Assembly: GCA_027019885.1 (NCBI GenBank)
Contig: JALUWC010000501.1
Span: forward strand, 1 to 6,681
From: Geoglobus sp.
Lineage (GTDB): Archaea; Halobacteriota; Archaeoglobi; Archaeoglobales; Archaeoglobaceae
Length of the DNA stretch: 6,681 nt
Reading direction: 5' to 3'
Position 1 is the first letter of the stretch. Each line of letters opens with the position of its first letter. Shown piece after piece: positions 1 through 5,486 of this stretch. The notes beneath the pieces were generated by a model that saw nothing but the letters and a program-made list of their open reading frames with translations, ran no database searches and was not told the DNA's origin. Position numbers and translations under genes: made by a program.

Positions 1-656
1 GGTGGCTCGGAGGTTATTCTCTTGAACTCGTGTATCTCTCCATCAGGGGTTATGAACGTTATTCTGGCATGGGGATTCACAACAGATGTCTCCTTGAGAT
101 ACTCATAAACACTCTGCTTCCTCTCCTTAACATAGCTGCCTCTTATCTCAAGCTCTATTCTTGCTCCATGCGGAGAGAACCACTCTGTTTCCTGATAATT
201 CAGAATCTCAGGCTCATTCTTCTTAGTATCAATCATTATCTCGAATATGTAAGCCTTACCTCCATCAATTTTTGAAACAACAACAGCAGGTTTTCCTGTT
301 GTTATCTGAGCATACAGCACTGCTGACGAGATCCCTATGCCCTGCTGTCCCCTGCTCTGCTTTATGGCATGAAATCTTGAGCCATAGAGAAGCTTTCCAA
401 ATACTCTTGGAACGTGCTCTTTTTCTATTCCCGGCCCGTTATCCTCAACAACAACCCTGAAAACATTCTCTCCAGCCCTTGTTATCTTAACAAGAATGTC
501 AGGCAGAATTCCTGCCTCCTCACATGCATCGAGGCTGTTGTCAACCGCCTCTCTGACACACGTGATCAATGCTTTTGATGGATTTGAATAGCCGAGAATG
601 TGCTTGTTCTTCTCGAAAAATTCTGCTATGCTTATCTCTCTGTGCTTGGATGTCAT
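1..656 (-). CDS. top6B: DNA topoisomerase VI subunit B, N-terminal part (runs off the left edge)
   Basis: This is the ATPase subunit of the type IIB topoisomerase, which with the A subunit passes one DNA duplex through another to relax supercoils and separate chromosomes. Only the first 218 codons are in the window; the family is usually over 500 residues. The Bergerat (GHKL) ATP-binding fold is complete in its key parts. The N-box REAVDNSLDAC is at about residues 35-45, with E36, N40 and D43. The G1 motif VEDNGPGI (D72, G74, G76) is at 70-77. The lid and G2 region runs from GKLLYGSRFH (87-96) to RGQQGIGIS (102-110), which is highly characteristic of Top6B. The chosen ATG at 656 lies two bases after the stop of the upstream RAM-domain gene, so the two are almost certainly co-transcribed and perhaps translationally coupled. 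The transducer domain and any following top6A gene would lie to the left. Identification is very secure. Confidence 0.96.
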   Translation of the reverse strand, partial: MTSKHREISIAEFFEKNKHILGYSNPSKALITCVREAVDNSLDACEEAGILPDILVKITRAGENVFRVVVEDNGPGIEKEHVPRVFGKLLYGSRFHAIKQSRGQQGIGISSAVLYAQITTGKPAVVVSKIDGGKAYIFEIMIDTKKNEPEILNYQETEWFSPHGARIELEIRGSYVKERKQSVYEYLKETSVVNPHARITFITPDGEIHEFKRITSEP

Positions 657-658
657 GG

Positions 659-889
659 CTAAATTTCCGCTCCGACAACTGTCTGGGTTTTTGTAACACC
701 CTCAATATCCCTTATGGCATCAACCGTCTTGTTGAGCTCTGAAAGGCTTCCCGCCTCTATTATGACAACAAAGTCAAACTCCCCGAAGACGTGATAAACC
801 TCCCTCACATTCTTCATGTCCTTCACAGCACTGTAAACGATTTTCTCCTTACCCGGAGAGACATTAACCATTGTAACACCGATCACCAT
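659..889 (-). CDS. Stand-alone RAM (Lrp/AsnC ligand-binding) domain protein
   Basis: A protein of 76 residues matching the C-terminal effector domain of Lrp/AsnC regulators but without the N-terminal helix-turn-helix. Typical features are an opening beta strand (MVIGVTMVNVSPGKE), the segment VREVYHVFGEFDFVVIIEAG near residues 29-48, in which Y..FGE.DFVV is a family hallmark, and the closing strand VTKTQTVVGAEI. Such proteins form alpha-beta sandwich dimers or decamers that bind amino acids, and may modulate full-length Lrp proteins. I start it at the ATG at 889. An open frame extends upstream to a GTG at 949, but the added 20 residues do not belong to the fold and would run through the TATA element and inverted repeat. 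A GGAG lies 10 bases before the ATG, although the promoter position also permits a leaderless transcript. The stop is TAG, two bases from the top6B ATG. What it senses, and why it sits before top6B, cannot be told from the sequence. Confidence 0.88.
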   Translation of the reverse strand: MVIGVTMVNVSPGKEKIVYSAVKDMKNVREVYHVFGEFDFVVIIEAGSLSELNKTVDAIRDIEGVTKTQTVVGAEI

Positions 890-910
890 AGTAAAGATTC
901 TCCATACTAA

Positions 911-930
911 CTTATAAACATTATCCTCCT
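911..930 (-). promoter_or_regulatory. Archaeal BRE/TATA promoter for the RAM-top6B operon
   Basis: On the minus strand the octamer TTTATAAG (918-911) is a good archaeal TATA box, preceded by a purine-rich stretch AGGAGGATAATG (930-919) that could serve as the TFB recognition element. The centre of the TATA box is about 25 bases from the ATG at 889, so the transcript would start at or within a few bases of the start codon. The AGGAGG is only three bases from an out-of-frame ATG, and the four-codon ORF there ends at once, so I read it as part of the promoter and not as a ribosome binding site. Confidence 0.5.
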
Positions 931-936
931 TTTGTA

Positions 937-952
937 AGGGTCGAAACACCCT
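937..952 (-). repeat. Short inverted repeat upstream of the RAM-top6B promoter
   Basis: The arms AGGGT and ACCCT are perfect complements separated by six bases. The repeat lies immediately upstream of the BRE/TATA element of the RAM-top6B operon. This is the position of an activator or repressor site in archaea, so it may be an operator. It is too short, and lacks an oligo-T tail, to be called a terminator. Five-base arms can also arise by chance. Confidence 0.3.
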
Positions 953-1057
953 AAAAGAGTGGTTATGCTAATTTCAAACACAGAAGGTATATTATTTCAA
1001 GTTTCCCACCATATTGTTATTGTAAGTTCCCCATAAAAATAGGATTAGTAACTTCTC
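953..1057. other. AT-rich intergenic region
   Basis: No gene is visible on either strand. It lies between the end of the helical-domain ORF at 1058 and the inverted repeat of the RAM-top6B promoter. A run of five T on the minus strand (1039-1035) shortly after the TAA stop at 1060-1058 could act as a weak archaeal oligo-T terminator. I see no tRNA, CRISPR repeat or attachment site. Confidence 0.4.
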
Positions 1058-1651
1058 TTACTGACTGTCAATAGATAAACCGCTGGCTTGGCATTTCCTT
1101 ATCAACATATCAAACTTCATAATTATTCTTTCTACCTCAGGGTCTTCAAATTTCCTCATTTCGTCTTTAATAATATTGATTTCCGGCAAGCACTGTTCCA
1201 AAGTCTGTTTTATCTTATTTCCTAAATTATCGGTAGAATGTAATTGGCGGAATTCATTGACTAAGTCATTAAGCATTTTATCAAATAGCCTCATTATCCA
1301 TCCCATCACAGATATCATATCATACTCGGTGATTGAGCCAATAGCGAACTCTCCAATGACTTTTAATCCTAATGCTCTCAAATATGATGCTAAGGATTCA
1401 ATAAACACCAATACATCCTTTAAATCGTTTTCCAAATCTTTGTCCATCTTTTCTTGATTTTCATTATTTGTCAATTTTTTCAGTCTGGCTATTGCACCCC
1501 TATATTCTGGATTGTTTTTATAGAACTTGTCTAATTTTTCAAGAATTTTAAAAAGGGCATCCATATTTCGGGTATGAATACATCTAAAGCCAACATTAAA
1601 AAGCTTGTTAATCGAGCTTGAATTCTCGATTTTGTAAGACAGCTTTATCAC
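1058..1651 (-). CDS. Unrecognised helical-domain protein; probable C-terminal half of an interrupted gene
   Basis: I do not recognise this 197-residue protein. It is highly charged and predicted almost wholly helical, with stretches such as MDALFKILEKLDKFYKNN (about residues 30-47) and LKDVLVFIESLASYLRALG (about 77-95), and it has no signal peptide or clear membrane segment. The only start available near the left of the frame is the GTG at 1651, with no convincing Shine-Dalgarno sequence; a later ATG is at 1564. The frame is open upstream of the GTG through seven further codons to a TAG at 1675-1673, and beyond that TAG lies the membrane-segment ORF in the same frame. It is therefore best read as the cytoplasmic C-terminal part of that membrane protein. 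It could be made separately by reinitiation at the GTG, by readthrough, or not at all. Base composition is lower in GC than the flanking genes. Confidence 0.5.
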   Translation of the reverse strand: MIKLSYKIENSSSINKLFNVGFRCIHTRNMDALFKILEKLDKFYKNNPEYRGAIARLKKLTNNENQEKMDKDLENDLKDVLVFIESLASYLRALGLKVIGEFAIGSITEYDMISVMGWIMRLFDKMLNDLVNEFRQLHSTDNLGNKIKQTLEQCLPEINIIKDEMRKFEDPEVERIIMKFDMLIRKCQASGLSIDSQ

Positions 1652-1672
1652 TTCAAAAAATCTACCTATAAA

Positions 1673-2047
1673 CTATTCTGTTTTGAATAGCTGTAGAATA
1701 AGTATAAGAATCACAGGAAAAACAGCTAAATTCGCAACTCCCCAGAAATATCCAATTGTAAACAACCACCATTCCAAATTTTTGATGTAGAGTAATGAGA
1801 CATTGTAAATGATAGACAGGATATACGATAAAAACATCAGCCAAAATGGCCAATAGTGACTATATACTTCCAAAACAACATCTGAATACTCTCTTATCGT
1901 TAATTGAATTGCGACAAGTAATAGCGAAATAAAGATGGCAATAATTGCCCCCTCAACTTGTGTTACCGTTATTAAGAAATTTTCAATATGGTTTATATCG
2001 GCTATCAAAAGATTTAATAATGAAAGACCATCGATCTTAACAACCAT
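1673..2047 (-). CDS. Small membrane protein; probable N-terminal half of an interrupted gene
   Basis: It encodes 124 residues from the ATG at 2047; a TTG at 2053 would add two residues. Three hydrophobic helices are visible: about residues 33-50 (containing AIIAIFISLLLVAIQL), 66-87 (FWLMFLSYILSIIYNV) and 93-121 (the WWLFTIGYFWG to VILILILQLF region). The end of helix 1 with LVAIQLTIREYS recalls the first membrane helix of DUF2254-like and related archaeal membrane proteins, where a helix ends in a Q-x-x-x-R-x-Y/F-S type motif and a cytoplasmic helical domain follows the last helix; this resemblance is from memory and weak. The protein stops with TAG just after its third helix, and the same frame then continues into the soluble ORF ending at 1058. 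There is no Shine-Dalgarno sequence before the ATG. An AT-rich element TTTTAAAA about 45 bases upstream, near the end of the glycosyltransferase gene, could be its TATA box. Confidence 0.5.
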   Translation of the reverse strand: MVVKIDGLSLLNLLIADINHIENFLITVTQVEGAIIAIFISLLLVAIQLTIREYSDVVLEVYSHYWPFWLMFLSYILSIIYNVSLLYIKNLEWWLFTIGYFWGVANLAVFPVILILILQLFKTE

Positions 2048-2099
2048 AAACAAAATGAATAGCTTACTTTCATTAACTTTTCTCTGGATGTTTTAAAAG

Positions 2100-3974
2100 C
2101 TATCTAACGACCATGAAAACCACATTTCCTCCCTTTCTGAATACAGGAACAAGCCTGTCTGAGCTCATCAAAACATCATATGAATTTTTGAAGTTTATTC
2201 GCTCGTCCAGACCGTAATAAACATAATCAATCCCGTACTTATCTATCACCCTTTCAAGATCGCTCGTGTTTGAGTATGCAGCCTTAACGTCCTCAAACCT
2301 CTTCCATACAAGATCAAATGGAACTCCATGTCCGTAGGGCCAGTTCGTGTATCCAAGAATTCTCAACCTTCCACCTATCATTGTTGGAGGAGAGTGCAGA
2401 GAAGGCCAAGTCAGGAAAACTGAGTTTTCTGGAGTGTTGTTTCTTATCCACAGCCCCACTTTAAGTTCATCGCTGCTTGCTGCTCCGTAATCAGTCTGGT
2501 TCCAGAGCACAACGGGAACAACTGAAAGGGTTGAAAGGATCAGCAGAAATGGAACGGCAAATCTCGCCTTTCCTTTAAGAGAGGTCAAAAACTGAGAGAA
2601 AAGAATGCTTATCGGAATCCATGCGATCAGAAAGAACTTGTACATGTCCCACGTGTTTGGAGTGATGGACGGAAGAAAGATGAAGATCAGAGCAGAGAGC
2701 ATCCATAAAAATGGAAGTCTCCAGTTTTTTATCCTCATAAGAGGGGATAGCAGAGCGAGAAGAAATGGGATCCCAAGGTTTGCAATGATTTTAGCTATGC
2801 TTCCAAACTCCCAGAACCAGGGCTTTCCAAGCTTTCCATTTGCAAGAAAATCTGCAAAGGGCAGAAATAGCATAACAGAGACAAGAAATGGATATGAAGT
2901 TCTCAAGAGATCAATGGGTTTTTCTCTGAATGTCCCAGCAGAGAAAAATCTGCTGCCAGCAACATAATCAATCAGGTAAACTGCAATAAAGAGAAAAATG
3001 CTGAAGGTTGTAAGAACATGGAAGGGGAAGAGAAGACCGGTCAGAATTCCTGAGAGGAGGATGTACCTTCTCTCTTTCAGCTGTATTCCTCGCATGAAAA
3101 AAGCAACCGCCACAGCAAATCCGGGCAAGCCGATGAGCAATGGCCTCTGCTGGAGCAGGTTGTCAAGAAATGGAGCCAGATTGAAAAATCCAGCATAGTC
3201 CATAACGTAGCTCTTCTTTGGATCGTACTCTCCAGCCAGAACCGATGAGAAAAGCCACAGATAACTGAACCCCCATCCAAATACCGAGATTAAGCCGGAG
3301 TAAATACCTGCCTTTCTCGATTCTGTGAGAATGGATGCCAAGTAAAACACTGCAAAAAAGAAGAGTGGAAAGAGAGCAGAATTCAGAAAAAGGAGGATTC
3401 GAGGATAGTAGCCAAGGGGCTTTTCAATAATTGCAGCATGAAGGTCAACGAAGTAATGATACCTGAGTGGCAAGCCGGAGAATGATGGATCCTCAGGCGG
3501 AAAATTTCCGCTGTTTATGCTCTCAATTATTTCGTAATGATAGGGCGCATCCTGCCAGTTGGAGCCGGAGAGAACAACGTAATTTTCCTTTTCATACCAG
3601 AGACTGTGATACAGAGTTGAGAAGGCAAAGAGTGAAAGAATGAGATATGCCGCAATTCCAAAGCTTAAGTTCTTGCTGGATTTTGGCTTCTCTGCAAAAA
3701 GAACCGAAACCAGAAGAATTATTGCTGAGATCTTTATTGTTGCTGTGGTGTATCCCAGAAAAAGGGACAGATAATAAACAAGATGAGTTGAGAGTACAAC
3801 ACTAAGGAGAATGTAGAGTGAGAGCTTGGCAAAATCATCAACATCCCTGAAAAATCTTTCCATGATGACATAACCTGGAAGAAGCATTGTCAAAAGGATC
3901 AGGATCACAGGGAATGTCTCATCAATCAGACATAGAATTGCCAGTAGAATCAGCAATAACAGCTTCAATCTCAT
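2100..3974 (-). CDS. Multi-pass membrane protein of GT-C glycosyltransferase type
   Basis: A 624-residue integral membrane protein with a dozen or so hydrophobic helices and a C-terminal extracytoplasmic domain of about 130 residues. Features point to the GT-C superfamily, whose members move sugars from polyprenyl-phosphate carriers to lipids or proteins on the outer face of the membrane. The first large loop holds WQDAPYHYEII (140-150), with the acidic residue D142, then PPEDPSFSG (159-167) and LRYHYFVDLHA (170-180); the combination W-x-D, P-x-D-P and G-x-x-L-x-Y-H-Y-F is typical of this group. A later loop has TPNTWDMYKFF (438-448). The tail begins WIRNNTPENSVFL (509-521) and contains GGRLRILGY (534-542) and YGIDYVYYG (580-588), also usual in the family. 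The start is the ATG at 3974; no Shine-Dalgarno sequence precedes it. The acceptor and sugar are unknown; roles in N-glycosylation or surface glycolipid synthesis are possible. No other glycan genes are nearby. It ends with TAG. Confidence 0.8.
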   Translation of the reverse strand: MRLKLLLLILLAILCLIDETFPVILILLTMLLPGYVIMERFFRDVDDFAKLSLYILLSVVLSTHLVYYLSLFLGYTTATIKISAIILLVSVLFAEKPKSSKNLSFGIAAYLILSLFAFSTLYHSLWYEKENYVVLSGSNWQDAPYHYEIIESINSGNFPPEDPSFSGLPLRYHYFVDLHAAIIEKPLGYYPRILLFLNSALFPLFFFAVFYLASILTESRKAGIYSGLISVFGWGFSYLWLFSSVLAGEYDPKKSYVMDYAGFFNLAPFLDNLLQQRPLLIGLPGFAVAVAFFMRGIQLKERRYILLSGILTGLLFPFHVLTTFSIFLFIAVYLIDYVAGSRFFSAGTFREKPIDLLRTSYPFLVSVMLFLPFADFLANGKLGKPWFWEFGSIAKIIANLGIPFLLALLSPLMRIKNWRLPFLWMLSALIFIFLPSITPNTWDMYKFFLIAWIPISILFSQFLTSLKGKARFAVPFLLILSTLSVVPVVLWNQTDYGAASSDELKVGLWIRNNTPENSVFLTWPSLHSPPTMIGGRLRILGYTNWPYGHGVPFDLVWKRFEDVKAAYSNTSDLERVIDKYGIDYVYYGLDERINFKNSYDVLMSSDRLVPVFRKGGNVVFMVVR

Positions 3975-4000
3975 CCGGAAAATTTCAGGAAGTATTCGAA

Positions 4001-4010
4001 GATAAATTTT
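4001..4010 (-). promoter_or_regulatory. Possible TATA element for the GT-C gene
   Basis: The AT-rich element AAAATTTATC on the minus strand is centred about 30 bases before the ATG at 3974. This spacing would give a leader of only a few bases, in keeping with the lack of a Shine-Dalgarno sequence. The 48-base spacer after the nuclease stop is long enough for a separate promoter. AT-rich spacers often resemble TATA boxes, so confidence is low. Confidence 0.28.
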
Positions 4011-4022
4011 TTCATTTTAAAA

Positions 4023-4427
4023 TCAATCTGCGTCAAAGCCAAACTCATGCAGGTATGCATGAATATTAAGCAGAAAATCGTTCAGCTTTGAGAATGGAAC
4101 AATTATACTTCCCTCATGGAAATATATGACATCATCTATCAGTGGAACGATGACCGGAATGACTTTCCCACCTGCCAGTCTTTCAAGCCTCCTGCATCTC
4201 CCAGCATGCTTTTCAGCCTCTTTTTTTATTGCCGAAAGCCTGTACCATCCCTCCGTGTATCTCTTTGCATCTATTGCAAGAACCAAGCTGTATCTTTCTG
4301 CGAGAACATCTATCTCAGCCTTTCCCCTTTCATCTTTAAACACGTATCTGAATTTTGTTGAGAATCCATGGATTTCAAGGATCTCCCTTATTGCCTCTTC
4401 AAACTCCTGCCAGCTTGAAAAACTCAT
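4023..4427 (-). CDS. PD-(D/E)XK-superfamily nuclease-like protein
   Basis: A 134-residue protein with the order of elements expected of a minimal restriction-endonuclease-like fold. An N-terminal helix, FEEAIREILEIHGF (9-22), is followed by strands carrying GKAEIDVLAERYSLVLAIDAK (35-55). The candidate catalytic residues are E38 or D40 followed by D53-A-K55, a variant PD-(D/E)XK signature in which D replaces the usual E of E-x-K. A core alpha-beta unit follows, KKEAEKHAGRCRRLERLAGGKVIPVIVPL (about 68-96). The family includes Holliday-junction resolvases, Mrr-like endonucleases and repair nucleases; which of these this is, and whether it cuts DNA, cannot be settled here. The ATG at 4427 lies inside the end of the DUF1786 gene, a 29-base overlap in another frame, so the two are surely co-transcribed and probably translationally coupled. 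A GGGAG directly abuts the ATG, too close for a normal ribosome binding site. Confidence 0.78.
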   Translation of the reverse strand: MSFSSWQEFEEAIREILEIHGFSTKFRYVFKDERGKAEIDVLAERYSLVLAIDAKRYTEGWYRLSAIKKEAEKHAGRCRRLERLAGGKVIPVIVPLIDDVIYFHEGSIIVPFSKLNDFLLNIHAYLHEFGFDAD

Positions 4428-5448
4428 CTCCCATCAACAGCCTGACCATTCCAGCATTTCCAACTACCATAACATCCCCAACCGGGTTTGCGGTTCTGAA
4501 TGAAGACATAGAGGAGTTTGGACCTGTTGAAACAAAATCCCTGACCTCAACAACCTCGCCAACAAATGCCCCATGTCCTCCCTGCTGAAAGATATCTTCA
4601 TTCGTGAGCTCTCCCCTGATGAATTTTCTGACAACCTCGTCAATATTTATCTTTCTGAGAATTGCCGTGTGGTGCTCCATCATCGAATATATCCTTCCGT
4701 CTCTATCCACCACAGCAAAAATCGTGTGTCCATTTCCAAAGTTTCCAATCAGGGCCGGAAATTTTTCCACGTCCATCATCGCTCCAGCTATGGCAGGGAA
4801 AACCGTGTCAATTACATGCAGATTGAATGAGATGTCATTCTCTTTTTCAAAGTCCTCAATGCTTTCAACAACAGCACTCATTCTGTTGTAAAAATCAGGA
4901 ATGTTCTTTTTGCTGTAAAGAAAGCTGTCAAGGTATGGTCTTTTTTTAAGAATTCTCTCAAAAACCCTGAACCTGAACCTCCTGTTGCTCTCATCTGGCG
5001 AGAAACCATGATCCTGAACTGCTATAACCAGATTCTCAGGGACTTCTATATCAAAAAGTGAGAGAAATGAAGAGTAAGTAGAGAGATCGACATCCCCCAT
5101 TTTTATCTCCACAAGATTGCTGTCATCAGGCTTTTCATTTACAACCTCAACGCCTTCTCTTTTAACCTTATCAAGGTTGTCATTGATTGTCAGGGCTGGC
5201 TTTTCAAATGCGTAAACCCTGACCTTTTTCACAGCATCTCTTATTGCCTTACTGCATGGTCCCCCACCCATTGTGTAACCTGTCAGAAGTATGTTCCTAT
5301 CCTTATCTGCGAGTCTTCTAACCTTTTCAGCAACAATTTTTGTTGGTGAAGGCAGAATCGCCTTGGGGCAGTTTCTGATGTTCTCATTTTCTCTGAAAAG
5401 CAGAAAGTCCTGCGTGCCGGTTCCAACATCGAGGGTGAAGATGTCCAT
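4399..5448 (-). CDS. DUF1786 family protein, probable ASKHA-type nucleotide-binding fold
   Basis: This 349-residue protein matches what I know of Pfam DUF1786, an archaeal-rich family with the misleading label 'putative pyruvate formate-lyase activating enzyme'. It cannot be a radical SAM enzyme: its only cysteines are C27 and C65. Its motifs instead look like an actin/Hsp70/sugar-kinase fold. A glycine-rich opening DIFTLDVGTGTQDF (2-15) resembles the phosphate-1 loop, IGNFGNGHTIFAVVDRDGRIY (234-254) resembles the phosphate-2 strand pair, and VMVVGNAGM (326-334) resembles the adenosine motif. Other notable segments are LLTGYTMGGGPCSKAI (54-69), AVQDHGFSP (143-151) and DTVFPAIAGAM (214-224). 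The fold assignment is my inference. The ATG at 5448 has no Shine-Dalgarno sequence but an oligo-T/TATA-like stretch 25 bases upstream. The gene lies 38 bases after the radical SAM gene and overlaps the nuclease gene, so a shared pathway is likely. Substrate unknown. Confidence 0.85.
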   Translation of the reverse strand: MDIFTLDVGTGTQDFLLFRENENIRNCPKAILPSPTKIVAEKVRRLADKDRNILLTGYTMGGGPCSKAIRDAVKKVRVYAFEKPALTINDNLDKVKREGVEVVNEKPDDSNLVEIKMGDVDLSTYSSFLSLFDIEVPENLVIAVQDHGFSPDESNRRFRFRVFERILKKRPYLDSFLYSKKNIPDFYNRMSAVVESIEDFEKENDISFNLHVIDTVFPAIAGAMMDVEKFPALIGNFGNGHTIFAVVDRDGRIYSMMEHHTAILRKINIDEVVRKFIRGELTNEDIFQQGGHGAFVGEVVEVRDFVSTGPNSSMSSFRTANPVGDVMVVGNAGMVRLLMGDEFFKLAGV

Positions 5449-5470
5449 GTTGAAGAAGATGATTGGCGAT

Positions 5471-5480
5471 TAAAAAATGT
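5471..5480 (-). promoter_or_regulatory. Oligo-T / TATA-like element between the radical SAM and DUF1786 genes
   Basis: In the 38-base spacer the minus strand reads ACATTTTTTA, with six T at 5477-5472. It is centred about 25 bases upstream of the DUF1786 ATG, so it could be a TATA box giving a leaderless mRNA, or a partial oligo-T terminator after the radical SAM gene, or both. Neither role can be chosen from sequence alone. Confidence 0.28.
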
Positions 5481-5486
5481 AACACC

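Larger units (their letters stand above)
1058..2053 (-). pseudogene. Membrane protein gene split by one in-frame TAG (reconstructed span)
   Basis: The membrane ORF and the helical-domain ORF share exactly one reading frame: the distance from 2053 to 1651 is 402 bases, 134 codons. Only the TAG at 1675-1673 separates them, and the 21 bases between that stop and the GTG at 1651 are sense codons reading FIGRFFE. Together they form a 332-codon frame with a coherent design, three membrane helices followed by a soluble helical domain. A recent nonsense mutation is the simplest explanation, because the downstream half has kept its frame with no other lesion. A sequencing error, programmed readthrough or true separate translation remain possible. 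Recoding of TAG as pyrrolysine is unlikely, since TAG ends both the RAM-domain gene and the glycosyltransferase gene here. The span is more AT-rich than its neighbours. Confidence 0.6.

Noticed and set aside
30..460. Plus-strand open frames at the left end
   Set aside because: They lie opposite the strongly conserved top6B reading frame and encode no recognisable protein.
907..930. AGGAGG followed by a tiny ORF reading MFIS before the RAM gene
   Set aside because: The spacing of three bases is too short for normal initiation, the ORF has four codons, and its own sequence is the TATA box. It is better explained as a promoter.
890..949. N-terminal extension of the RAM protein to a GTG at 949
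   Set aside because: The added 20 residues do not fit the RAM fold, and the segment contains the inverted repeat and the BRE/TATA element.
953..1057. CRISPR repeat or tRNA in the AT-rich intergenic region
   Set aside because: No repeated unit and no cloverleaf arms could be found on either strand.
1176..1457. Plus-strand open frame of 93 codons within the helical-domain gene
   Set aside because: It is serine- and isoleucine-rich in the way typical of an antisense shadow, with no domain and no promoter.
1673..1675. TAG read as pyrrolysine
   Set aside because: TAG also ends the RAM and GT-C genes in this window, no pyl genes are visible, and the protein is not a methylamine methyltransferase.
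1662..1853. Minus-strand frame of 63 codons overlapping the membrane segment
   Set aside because: It is an alternative frame of the same DNA, rich in cysteine and tyrosine without pattern. The overlapping frame encodes a coherent membrane protein.
4126..4891. Several plus-strand open frames opposite the nuclease and DUF1786 genes
   Set aside because: All overlap well-supported minus-strand genes, and their sequences show no known motif.
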